Positions 1-9,587 of a stretch of 64,000 bases of DNA are shown here, in pieces; positions within the stretch are counted from its first letter, which is position 1; the number at the start of each line of letters is the position of its first letter. The position numbers were made by a program, and so were the translations under genes. The notes beneath the pieces were generated by a model. It did no database searches. It was not told the origin of the DNA and saw nothing but the letters and a program-made list of their open reading frames with translations. Source of the DNA: Cytidiella melzeri. Lineage: Eukaryota > Basidiomycota > Agaricomycetes > Polyporales > Irpicaceae. The stretch covers positions 1 to 64,000 of the forward strand of contig JABYQR010000090.1 of the NCBI GenBank assembly GCA_022592445.1, in the 5' to 3' direction.

Positions 1-1911
1 TCTCCAACCCCTTTGCTACTCAGACAAATGACTTTGTTACCAAAAATAACTTCAGTAAACAGATTGTTCCTGGTAATGACCTTGCCAGGTAGTCTGGCCA
101 TAAATATTGGCTTTAGTAAGTGCATTCGTGATTGATGACACTTTTGATAAGCCACTTGATCTGGCATAAAGTAACTGTTATACAATCAATATGTTTAGTT
201 GTGAGCAAAGCAAACATGCATTCACAAAGGTAGTCATCAATGGTAGCAAGGAGCTTCATATATCTTGTCATGAATCTTGTGCAGTGCTTACTGCTGATTC
301 AACATGATTGACATGTTCTAAGAACAAAGGGGTTGAAGATCTGTTGCTAAAATCAACTTCCAGAACATGTTACATGTATCCTGTTGATGTCTGAACTGCC
401 TCGTCCTTATTTGAACTGCCACTGATGGTAACTCCTGTTCAGAGAGCAACTAATGTTTGTGGAACTTTGTGGAACAATCAGTTGCAGTGCTCACTGCAGA
501 TGTAACTTCCAGAACATGTTACATGTGTCCTGTTGATGTCTGAACTGCCTCATCCTTATTTGAACTGCCACAGGCTGTGTTCTGATGGTAACTCCTGTTC
601 AGAGAGCAACTAATGTTTGTGGAACTTTGTGGAACAATCAATTGCAGTGCTCACTGCAGATGTAACAACAAAAAAATTCCATCCTTCAGGAATACAGGAG
701 TTGGGAATGTCTTGTTATAATTTGCTCCCAAAATTCTTGCTCAAAACTATGGATTGTGCTCTGGAGATGATTTTTGCCCAGTGAGAAAGCAATGTGTGTA
801 GATTGCTGTACATTTCTGCAATAGATTTGAGTGCTTGGCCAGGATCCAACATCATTTTGCTTATGTGCCAGCAAGTACAAAAGTGGAGTTTAAATCTGAG
901 CCTGAGAGAATTTCTTCTTTGGTGAACCGGCCATGCCTCGCTCCATCCCAGTTAAATTGACAGGATTCTTGGATCAGGATGTTGGCACACAATAGGGCTA
1001 TCTGATGGTGTATGAAATGTATAGATTTGTGCCCATGGGCAGTCTCCTAAATCAGAAAGGGTATTCTGATTGCAAAAAGTGATCTGATACAAAGTCCTAA
1101 AGGGCTGATAACAAAGCCAGTGTAATGTGTTCATTGATCTCATATTAGCATTGTTACTGTTTGTATTTGCCCTTGAATTCCCATGCTTTGGGGAACAAGA
1201 GGGTCACATCTGAAAAAGCATCAATGTGCTGGTGCACACTGGAACAATTCTTCTTCATTCTTCAGGAATTGCAATCAACTGAACCAAAGCTGAAAAAGTA
1301 CACAATTCAAGCTCCAAATTGCACAGCATGTAGAGTTCAGCGCTCAACATTTGTACCTACCAGGCCTATGCTGATTGAAGGTGGCACATCTGAAATTCTT
1401 GGGATACATAGCCGTGCTGGTGGTGGTGGTTTAACAACACAACACAGGCTGGATTGCCAGCCATGAACAAGCCAACCTGGACATAATTGGCATTCCAATT
1501 TGGGTACCATCTGTGAATGTCCAAAAGTACATACCCCAACAATCACTGGTCAATCTCTGTTTGAATTGAACAGTGCCAATCTTAATCCCCCTAAATGGTG
1601 ATGAGGTCCTCTGCCTACAGGCAATCAGTTTGTAATCTATAATCAATGTTTCATATCACAGCCAATTGCCTGTCTACAGGTAAGTGACATACAATTTTAC
1701 TGACACAGTTGTCAAGCCTTTCCACCACTCAGTATTGTACAATTCTGGTGCTAAGTATGGCTAAGGCCTTGGTTGATGTATTGCCTACATGATAGTAACT
1801 TCTACTATGCCCTTACAGGCTAATGCAACACTATGGCTAGTTTAGTTTGACACCAGAAAGTCCTACTCTACTCCATCATGCCCCTCAGGAGAAGAAAGGG
1901 AAGGGAGCTCC
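1..1911. other. AT-richer region without recognisable gene
   Basis: This stretch is visibly richer in A and T than the rest of the window. Open frames on both strands are short (at most about 100 codons) and none shows a domain I recognise. It may be decayed transposon or repeat sequence, since it holds a tandem duplication and sits beside a retrotransposon insertion. I saw no terminal inverted repeats or transposase motif. The true identity is open. Confidence 0.4.
355..666. repeat. Tandem duplication, about 150 and 163 bp
   Basis: Two adjacent near-identical units start with aacttccagaacatgttaca at 355 and 504. Both run through gaactgcc, ctgatggtaactcctg, ggaactttgtggaacaatca and cagtgctcactgcagatgta. 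The second unit carries an extra block of about 13 bases after ttgaactgcca. A more diverged partial third unit seems present just upstream (about 282-354: gcagtgcttactgctgat, acatgttctaagaac). No coding frame runs through it. Confidence 0.85.
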
Positions 1912-2346
1912 TCAGTTATGCAACTGATTCCCCCATGGCACGCGTGCCAAATCAAAGTAGGTGAGCCTGTAAAACATTGCCTGTTCCTTCTCGTTCTTGA
2001 GCTCATCGGGCCTTGTTTGTGGCTTGTTGATCATTTGTGTTCTGATCTGCTGTTTTAACTGCTCATATTCATCTGATGATAGAGGACTCAGGTGTTCCAT
2101 TGCTTTTTCAATTGTCATCCCATCTCCTTTTTTTGTTCCCCACCGTCTGGTAAGACCAATGTCATGAGATACATGTGAACTGGGAACCTCGCCTGTCTGC
2201 TGTTTCTGCAAGTTCAGGTTGAAGTTGTTGGAAAAAGTGGGATAGTGGGGTTCTGCACTGCTGTATGGGGCGGCAGACACAGTCACTGTATAGAATGTGC
2301 CGGTGATGATGGCAGCAAACAACACAAGGGAGGTTGAGAACTGCAT
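1912..2346 (-). CDS. Small secreted protein, 144 aa, function unknown
   Basis: A single uninterrupted frame of 144 codons starts with a classic signal peptide: MQF, a hydrophobic core LVLFAAIITGTFYTV, then a likely cut at SA-AP near residue 25. The mature part is polar, rich in Q, K, E and S, and has no cysteine, which is unusual for secreted effector-like proteins. The middle holds a charged helix-prone stretch (about residues 80-125). No known domain is recognised. The copia element begins about 210 bp upstream of the start codon, in the likely promoter region. It could be a fungal small secreted protein of the host-interaction or wall type, but that is inference from the signal peptide and size alone. 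Confidence 0.65.
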   Translation of the reverse strand: MQFSTSLVLFAAIITGTFYTVTVSAAPYSSAEPHYPTFSNNFNLNLQKQQTGEVPSSHVSHDIGLTRRWGTKKGDGMTIEKAMEHLSPLSSDEYEQLKQQIRTQMINKPQTRPDELKNEKEQAMFYRLTYFDLARVPWGNQLHN

Positions 2347-2554
2347 GATGGTGTGGGATGCTGAAAAGTGATTTGAACAGGGTTTGAAAAGATAGCAAAA
2401 TGGCTAGCTGTGAGAACAATCTTAGTATAGTGACCCTAGGCAGGTGCGACATCAAACACAATCTACTCACCAACCAGCGCTGAAGCAATAAAAAGAGCTG
2501 GGGCAAGAGATTACAGAGGTGTGTGGCTGAGGGACAAGAATGGTGGCAAGGGGC

Positions 2555-2559
2555 ACTAT
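2555..2559. other. Target-site duplication (left)
   Basis: The five bases actat lie directly before the 5' LTR and are repeated exactly after the 3' LTR at 7768-7772. Five base pairs is the usual target duplication of Ty1/copia integrases. The pair shows that the whole 5.2-kb element went in as one unit and that neither end has been rearranged since. Confidence 0.93.
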
Positions 2560-2791
2560 TGTCAGACGGTGACCCACCCGAGTAACTGGATAAGGAAGAT
2601 AAGGAGCGAGGGCGGGATACGGAGGCGGGACTTAGGGGCAATTGAATGAGGACAGAATAAGTGCGCTTCGGGAAATATGGTTGTGGACTTGGTACGACGT
2701 GCTTTATCGTTCACCACGTCGTACCAGGTATGTTGTATTTGTACTGTTCAGAATAAATCGTTCACCACGTCGTACCAGTGTCTTGTTAACA
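2560..2791 (+). repeat. 5' LTR, 232 bp, TG...CA ends
   Basis: It begins tgtcagacggtgacc and ends gtcttgttaaca. It contains an 11-bp inverted repeat, ggtacgacgtg (2691-2701) with cacgtcgtacc (2715-2725). A 22-bp direct repeat, atcgttcaccacgtcgtacc plus ag, occurs at 2706-2727 and 2757-2778. An AATAAA lies at 2752-2757, a candidate polyadenylation signal. Compared with the 3' LTR it has 7 differences, all transitions. Confidence 0.95.
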
Positions 2792-2803
2792 GGTTATGAG
2801 CCC
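2792..2803 (+). other. Primer-binding site (half-tRNA iMet type)
   Basis: The bases ggttatgagccc follow the 5' LTR directly. They are the exact reverse complement of GGGCTCATAACC, the anticodon stem-loop region of fungal initiator tRNA-Met. Drosophila copia is known to prime from an internal (half) initiator tRNA with a related site. A 3'-end tRNA site would look different, so internal priming is inferred here. Confidence 0.75.
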
Positions 2804-2875
2804 CGGAGCTCTGTAAATTCCCTACCAATTGCTATACATCCATTCGACATCTTCGAAACACCCCTATTCATAAAC

Positions 2876-4003
2876 ATGTCTGATACTGAGAAATCAACCT
2901 CGAGGGACTACAAATCGAAGCTTGAAAGACTTCATGACGACGGAGACACGAACAACTATGTACAATGGGCCATGCAGTCGGAGATTATCTTTGATGATCT
3001 CGACCTTTGGAAGTATATTGACAAGGACTCCAAAGACATCGCGCCACCATTTGTTCTGAAGCTCAGGCTTCCCTCGCGGCTACTCGCGGGAAACGAGAAA
3101 GAAGTAGAAGATGCGGAAAAGGCGGAGAAAATCTGGTGGAAGAATAACAAGTACGCGTTATCGCTGCTTGTTTGCGTTATCCCGAAGCATAAAGTTCCCC
3201 TTGTTGCCAATTGCAAGACCGCGAAGGCAGCCTGGGACACATTGCGCGATGAATACATGCCAGTTAACAGCCTCCGAGCTGCCGCTCTCCATCAGGCGAT
3301 TATGGGTTATAAATGCACGAGCTCAATGGTTGTCTCGAAATGGACGGAGATGATCAGGAACATGTACATCGACCTCATCAATCAAGATAACAATTGCATG
3401 CCAGACACGTTCTTTGCGAAGACACTCGCAAATTTGTTACCGCTCAACGACTCATGGAGAGCTTTCACGCGCACGCTGCGAGAGAAGATAGTTGCAGCCG
3501 ACAAGGATGGGACCCCTCTCAGCTCGTCTACCGTCATCCAATTGATCAAGGAGGAGGATTGGGCGCAGGGACTTTGGGAACCCGAGTTTCTGGCGCAGAT
3601 CTGTGGGACAAGTTCTATTCAGAAGAAGAGGCCTGCACCTGTCGCCACCGCCACCTCGGCTCCCCCCGCAAAACGCGCCCACACCCACGCCGGCGATAAA
3701 GGGCAACTATTTTGCATAAACCCAGACTGTGAACATCCCATTGGTCACCTCATTAAGGACTGTTTTGCCTACAGAGGGGGGAAATGTGGACAGTACTCAC
3801 ATTGGTGGAAAGGGCTGAAGGATATTCACCTACCGCCTTCGCAGCGGAAACCACGAACTGGACAACGCCAACTGAATTACCACGCACTCCCCGCCGCAAA
3901 TACTGGAAGTGCGATACACGTGTCGATGATCCCAGTATTCAGCTTGACCGGGATGCCACCGCCGCCCTGTCACAAGGACAATTCTTTTCTCTCAATACAC
4001 TAG
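2876..4003 (+). CDS. gag: Copia Gag-like protein with zinc knuckle
   Basis: The ATG at 2876 is the first good start after the primer-binding site; the open frame extends upstream into the LTR but that part is leader. The protein of about 375 aa has the copia Gag region (acidic and aromatic N-terminal part, WTEMIRNMYIDL-type helix around residue 160). Near the C-terminus lies a CINPDC...GHLIKDC zinc knuckle, followed by a GGGKCGQY segment typical of basidiomycete copia Gag. The frame stops at 4003, before the protease, whose DSGA motif lies in a different frame. Whether this reflects programmed frameshifting or decay cannot be decided from one copy; the further breaks in pol favour decay. Confidence 0.8.
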   Translation: MSDTEKSTSRDYKSKLERLHDDGDTNNYVQWAMQSEIIFDDLDLWKYIDKDSKDIAPPFVLKLRLPSRLLAGNEKEVEDAEKAEKIWWKNNKYALSLLVCVIPKHKVPLVANCKTAKAAWDTLRDEYMPVNSLRAAALHQAIMGYKCTSSMVVSKWTEMIRNMYIDLINQDNNCMPDTFFAKTLANLLPLNDSWRAFTRTLREKIVAADKDGTPLSSSTVIQLIKEEDWAQGLWEPEFLAQICGTSSIQKKRPAPVATATSAPPAKRAHTHAGDKGQLFCINPDCEHPIGHLIKDCFAYRGGKCGQYSHWWKGLKDIHLPPSQRKPRTGQRQLNYHALPAANTGSAIHVSMIPVFSLTGMPPPPCHKDNSFLSIH

Positions 4004-5589
4004 CCACCCTATCGACCACATCTCATGCAATAGAGCGGCGTTCGAGAACTATCTCACAATGACTGAATGCTATCACGATTCAGGCGCCAATCGTCACATC
4101 TTCTCTGACAAATCACTATTCACCAATTACCGGCCAATTACGCCCATCCAAGTTAAGGGTTTCGGAACGGCTCATTCTACGGCAGCAGTAGGCATCGGGG
4201 ACATCTTCTTCAAAGCCGAACACGACGGAACACCTAGCACGCTTAAATTATCAAATGTTCTACATGTGCCTTCAGCGTGATTGAATCTGGTCTCGCAGGG
4301 ATGCTTGGAGAGACGCGGAATAGCCTGCCATTCGGAGAATGGAGTGCTTCACTTGTCACTCAACGGGAAGAAGATTGTAGACGGAAAATTACTCCCCAAC
4401 AACCTCTACCTGTTACATATGGAACCTTTCCCCGTGTCCAATAACAGCATTGCCACTCCGTCTCTCTCTCTAGCGGATCGAATTTCTGATGGTAACCCAA
4501 TTGCCTCATCGTCTGATGGCAAAGGGCGGGATTTTTACACCGCCTACTAGGTCATATAGGCGTTAAAGGCCTACATTGTGCCGTTGATGGAATCCCGGCC
4601 GATTCATCAGATCATACATCCTGTCAGGTCTGCGCTCGTGCAAACATTAAACGTTTACCTTTCCCCAGAAAATCAGATTTACGTGCAGATCGTCTTCTCT
4701 ATCGAATTCACACCGATATCTGTGGACCGTTGCCAAACTGTTACGGTTCCTTCAAGTTTTTTATCTTATTCATCGACTGCTTTTTGTGTTGGATCTATGT
4801 CGCCCTACTCAAACACAAATCTGAGGCGCTCAACCGCTTCAAACAATTTCAAGCCGCTTTTGAGCAACTGTTAGGACTCAAGATCGCCATCATTTGTGTC
4901 GACAATGCACCAGAATACGTCGAAGGAGCTTTTCGCGCCTACTGCGAGCACGTGGATATCATCTTCGAGAAAATAGTGCCAGATGCCTCGCCCCAAAACG
5001 GTGTAGCAGAACGCACGAATCTCACAATTGCCTCGATGGCTCGAGCTATGTTGATCGAAGCCAATCTTTCGGACTGGTTCTGGCCTTTTGCTGTGCTCTG
5101 CGCTGTCCATCTCAAGTGTCGAGTTCCTCACACCGCACTTGAACCCTTCACAACTCCTTTCTACCTCATGTTTCGGCATCGTCCCGACCTTTCGTATCTC
5201 CATATTTTTGGATGTCATGTCACTGCTCGCCGCACCAACTCGGACTCTCTCACAAAGTTTCAACCTCGTGGCGAAGCTGGCCGTTTTGTTGGATATGCAC
5301 CGGACGCCAACGGATACCTGATATGGTTTCCTCACGCACATGCTGTCCGTGTTCGCCGCGATGTCACTTTCCATGACGACGCACCTGTGACCAGTCCCAC
5401 GTACAGTGCCGATAGGTCCAACATGTGGGATGATCTCATCACAGACACAGACGGTCGTTTCATGGACGGGCCATTGGATAATCCGGTGCCTGGACCAATA
5501 CCTCATACCCCTCGTGGGCCCATACCACATACTCCCAGTGAGCCCATACCTGATGCTCCTTGCGAGCTGGAAAATCACATTGCCAATCG

Positions 5590-5640
5590 GTAAGTGATTT
5601 ATAACGCTAATACATGCGTAATTCTAATTATATATATTAG
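5590..5640 (+). other. Candidate in-frame intron in copia pol
   Basis: The TAA that separates the integrase and RT frames sits in gtaagt at 5590. The 51-nt segment has a perfect GTAAGT donor, a CTAAT branch-like motif (5624-5628) and a TAG acceptor at 5638-5640. Removing it joins both open frames without shift (51 = 17 codons). This is the size and shape of host introns. An alternative is a simple nonsense change with chance splice signals. Confidence 0.6.
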
Positions 5641-7521
5641 ACATACTGCATTGCAGCCGGATGCTCTCATCGAGCGTGATAGCGATGCAGGTTTACCGCA
5701 GGATATACTTGCCGTGCGTCGAGGTCGTAGGACCATAAACTTGCCCACACGCTATATTGATTACATTAAGACTCCCGAGGACGAGGAGGGGTCGGACGTG
5801 CAGGATGCACTCGTACAGGCCGTTCTCGTCCGCGGTCAAGACCTGGCGATTGAAATCCACAGTACATTGTCTATCCCCAGCCTCATCCCCATTCTTCTCC
5901 ACGCAGATGCTGAGTATGACAACATGTGCCTCAGTACGTCCGAACCAATGGACATCAACGATCCAGATGCCACCGATCCAAAGTCGTTTAAAGACGCCCA
6001 ACGCAGTACCTATTGGACCGAGTGGCTAGCCGCAATCCATGAGGAGCTTGAGGCACTCAGAGCGAAGGGAGTGTATGAGGAGATCGACAGCATACTGCCT
6101 GGACAAAAAGCAGTTGACTGCAAGTGGGTCTTGCCTATCAAACGCAATGCTCATAGACATATCGCGCGTTTCAAGGCACGTCTAGTCGCCAAGGGATTCA
6201 CACAGATTCCAGGTCAGGATTTCACATACACCTTCGCTCCTGTGGCGCGGTGGGACTTCGTACGCACCGTCCTGGCAATTGCAGTGTTCCAAGATCTCGA
6301 ACTTCGCCACATCGACATCAAAACCGCATTCCTGAATGGACCTCTTTCGGAAGAAATCTACATGCGCCGTCCAGAGATTGCGGGTTCAGGGTACTGGCGT
6401 TTACACAAGGGACTCTATGGCTTGAAACAAGCGGGAAGAACCTGGTATCTCGAGTTCAACGAAAAGTACACATCGCTCGGTTTTCATAGGTGCCAGTCGG
6501 ACTGGAGTGTTCACACTCGACAACAAGGCGAAGAGAAATTGATGTCTGCGACCAGCGTAGACAACATACTCCTGGCCTCCACATCCAAAGCTGAGTCGAA
6601 TCTTGTAGCCCAACAGCTCAGCTCACAATTCGAGATCACCAACAATGGCGACGTGACGTGGCTATTAGGATGCAAAGTCACGCGAGAAAGAAATCGACGA
6701 ACACTTCTATTATCCCAGGAGTCGTACATAGACTCCATCTTGCGCACGTTCGGAATGGAGCATTGCAACTCCGTGACGACACCTCTACCTCCACACACAT
6801 CTCTCTCTTCTACCCACTGCCCAACGACCGACGAAGAACGCAACCGCGTGAAGGATCTGCCGTACTGCGCAGTAGTCGGAAAGGCCATGTATCTTGTCAC
6901 TACCTGCCGACCTGACATTGCCTATGCGGTTCGAGAACTAGCGAAATATATGTCGGACTATGGCGAACAGCACTGGGCCGCGGCAAAACATTTGCTCAGG
7001 TACCTACAGGGAACTCGGTCAGTCGGTATACATCTCGGACATCTGGATCATCCGTACCCGATATTCAGAGCGTTCACGGACTCAGACTGGGGGTCAGGAG
7101 AGCACAGAAAGTCTGTCTCGGGATATGTCATGATGATGGGGGATTCGCCAATTTTGTGGAGCTCGAAGCAACAGGCGATTGTGGCCCTATCGTCGTGCGA
7201 AGCTGAATATCTCGCGTGCACTCATGCTGCGTGCCAAATCTTGTTTATCAGGCAACTCCTCGCGGAACTTGGATATCCGCAACATCATGCCACAACTCTG
7301 TTCTGCGACAACAATGGAACCGTCGCGTGTACACACGATCCTCATGGCCACACCCGCATGAAACACATTGATATTCGAATTCACTTCATTAGAGACTGTG
7401 TCAACAAAAAATGGATCGACGTACATCGTGTTCCAGGGAAGGAGAACACAGCCGATATTCTGACGAAATCACTACCAAGAATTTTGCACGGAAGGGCAAT
7501 GAAGCTGCTGGGACTCGATGC

Positions 7522-7535
7522 GGGTCAAGGGGGGG
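7522..7535 (+). other. Polypurine tract
   Basis: The G-rich run gggtcaaggggggg lies immediately before the 3' LTR, where plus-strand DNA priming of an LTR element is expected. One pyrimidine pair interrupts the purines at its start. Confidence 0.75.
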
Positions 7536-7767
7536 TGTCAGACGGTGACCCGCCCGAGTAACTGGATAAGGAAGATAAGGAGCAAGGGCAGGATACGGAG
7601 GTGGGACTTAGGGGCAATTAAATGAGGACAGAATAAGCACGCTTCGGGAAATATGGTTGTGGACTTGGTACGACGTGCTTTATCGTTCACCACGTCGTAC
7701 CAGGTATGTTGTATTTGTACTGTTCAGAATAAATCGTTCACCACGTCGTACCAGTGTCTTGTTAACA
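7536..7767 (+). repeat. 3' LTR, 232 bp
   Basis: It matches the 5' LTR over the full 232 bp with 7 transitions and no gaps. It carries the same hairpin arms (7667-7677 with 7691-7701) and 22-bp direct repeats (7682-7703 and 7733-7754). Confidence 0.95.
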
Positions 7768-7772
7768 ACTAT
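7768..7772. other. Target-site duplication (right)
   Basis: The bases actat repeat the left flank at 2555-2559 exactly. Confidence 0.93.
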
Positions 7773-8469
7773 ATATCTTCAAGTTCATGTGCAGTGCTGG
7801 TGTCAATGCAACAAACAAAGAATATCTTGGATTGACACAGGAGCAAAAAATTTCAACGGGCAGTATCATTACTACCACTAGTGAAATATCAATGTAGCAC
7901 AGCTTAGGGTGTGACTGGCTATGCCGTCCAGTTGCGGGCAACTGTAGAGTAGCATATTATAATTGGGTATAAAAATTCGACCTAATTCAAGTACTCAAAT
8001 GATTTGGATCTGGTTCAATCCAAACGGAGCTACGTGCTTGAGCAACGCTGCAATTCTGCCTCTTCCCATGACTACAAATTACTGAGTGAGGGTAACGATG
8101 ACAACTGGGCAGTGCTATTAATTTTTTTCGTCGCTCCTATCCAACTCTATAAATGTCCGTGCGTAACGTAGTTACATGGCAGTGCTATTGGTGCTGCAAA
8201 AGGTGCCAATCAGCGAATTGAAGCGATGCTCAAGATGCAGGTCAGTCTTGCCCAGTGCCCACTAATAATAGAAATGTAAGACACGTCGTTGCTCATCAAG
8301 CTAGCTGTTTTCAGCAGGTTAACCACGTTTTGTGTACGTACCAAGCATTGTGCGGTTTATAGCACGCGTTTGACACCAGTTGTAGCCAAATGAATGTCAG
8401 AAAATATCGTGGAAATCGGGCCACTGAAACAATTGTACCACACACGCGTCGCTCGCCGAAGGTTTCCAG

Positions 8470-8998
8470 GAACCAGAGAAGTGGACTCAGGAGTGGATGG
8501 AGCTGGAAGTAAGCAGGCAGCTGGGCAGGTGGATGCAGACATGGCGCAGTCTGTTTCAATTCTCAGCCGTCACAGCCATCATCCTCCTGAACGGATGGGG
8601 ACGCATTGGTGAGCAAAAAAATACCCCCATGCACTCTACTAGTTGTTCAAACATATGGCAGTATGCTTCTGGAGGTTGAGAGTAACGTGTTGCACGTAGA
8701 CAAGGAACGAGACTACTTTGTAAGCTGCATCTGCCTTCTCGGGACATGCTGGTATACTGAACGTCTGGCGTCGTAGATCAGAAACTTGAAGGCCGACGTT
8801 GGACCCGTCCCAGAGCTGCAGGCATCATTTCCTCAGCTCACAGAAATACTCGGCGGTCCAAACGACCTCACGCGTATTCGATATGTCATTATCCTCAAGA
8901 ATCACTTCGGCGAGATGCGCCGCGCGCGATGTTGCCAGTGGAACGACCCCTCAACTTTAATCCAGCGAGTGAGGCAAGGCATGATGCAATCCACCTGA
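8470..8998 (+). pseudogene. 3' part of an unidentified spliced gene
   Basis: Three exons join in frame: 8470-8608 (QEPEKWTQEW...ILLNGWGRI), intron 8609-8699, a 20-nt exon 8700-8719, intron 8720-8776 (gtaagc...cgtag), and 8777-8998 ending in TGA. The product is a W- and L-rich piece of about 126 residues (GRWMQTWRSLFQFS, QLTEILGGPNDLTRIRYV). No start or upstream exon is convincing; a possible upstream exon (GAAKGANQRIEAMLKMQ, about 8188-8238) would need an intron over 200 nt. The 3' LTR of the copia element lies only about 700 bp upstream. I do not recognise the family. It may be an intact gene whose 5' end I miss, or a truncated remnant. Confidence 0.4.
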
Positions 8999-8999
8999 T

Positions 9000-9587
9000 A
9001 TCGACCCTACCGCTTGGAGCGACATGATGATTTATGCGGTAGAAAGCATGAATCCGGAAGCCTTAACAAGCACACGGAGGTAGATCGTACAGGAGCTGTG
9101 TCACGCTCAGACAAATTACTGCTTCATTGCACAAGCCGTGGGTTTCTCTTTCTGCAACACGTATGAATGCACACTGCTCCCAACTTTTATTATTGCTTCT
9201 TCTTTGCATCCAGGATCACATTCCTTCGTACGCCTTTCAACCTCGTCAAGTAGCTTATTCCGGCCTTGTCTGTTTGCCCTAGGCCATGATCTCTATTCTA
9301 AACGTTTTGCCTTGTAATGGCGCGACTAGTAGTTCTAATATACATAGTATGAAGGAGACCTAGCAGAGAAGAAAGCTTTAGATCAAGAGGGCGTGAATGC
9401 CTCGATTGCTATTATACATCTATGGTAATTAAGTTATACTGTCGGACCACGCGACGCAGTCTAGGCGTCACAGCCAAGGGGGTTGGCGACTTTCGGTAGT
9501 GTTTGCCAGTGAAGCAGGTCTACTGGAACTGGCAGGAGTCATGTGCTGAACGCCGGATATATAAGCCTCTGTGGTGGCAAGTGACAA
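9000..9587. other. Intergenic, nothing recognised
   Basis: This stretch of about 590 bp lies between the unidentified gene fragment and the stop of the Cys-rich protein gene. It has no ORF with coding character and no repeat seen by eye. Confidence 0.4.

Larger units (their letters stand above)
4041..7561 (+). pseudogene. pol: Copia Pol (protease, integrase, RT, RNase H), disrupted
   Basis: Protease: DSGANRHIF near 4080. Integrase: the HH part of the zinc site (LHRLLGH) near 4535, CQVCA near 4625, and a catalytic Asp (HTDICGP), Asp (VDNAPEY) and Glu (GVAERTN) all present between about 4710 and 5020. RT: the first catalytic Asp is kept in HIDIKTAFLNG (near 6310), but the usual DD pair is VDN near 6560. 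RNase H: FTDSDWGS, SSCEAEYLA, CDNNG (7080-7320). The frame is broken by TGA at 4278 and a shift near 4530. A TAA at 5591 lies inside a likely 51-nt intron. The last codons run 26 bases into the 3' LTR. The copia order (integrase before RT) is clear. Confidence 0.9.
2560..7767 (+). mobile_element. Ty1/copia LTR retrotransposon, complete but inactive
   Basis: The 5208-bp element has LTR (2560-2791), primer-binding site, gag with a zinc knuckle, then aspartic protease, integrase, reverse transcriptase and RNase H in copia order, a G-rich polypurine tract, and LTR (7536-7767). It is flanked by actat repeats. The pol frame is broken: gag ends at 4003 in another frame from the protease, there is a TGA at 4278, and a frame change near 4530. 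The RT active-site motif reads SVDN instead of a DD pair. Structure is thus complete but the element cannot move by itself. The LTRs differ at 7 of 232 positions, suggesting a moderately recent insertion. Confidence 0.96.

Noticed and set aside
4871..5578. Minus-strand ORF of 235 codons opposite the integrase
   Set aside because: It mirrors the integrase coding strand, has no domain of its own, and is explained as a shadow of a strongly coding region.
5590..5656. Longer copia intron ending at cattgcag (67 nt)
   Set aside because: It would shift the frame; the acceptor at 5640 keeps it.
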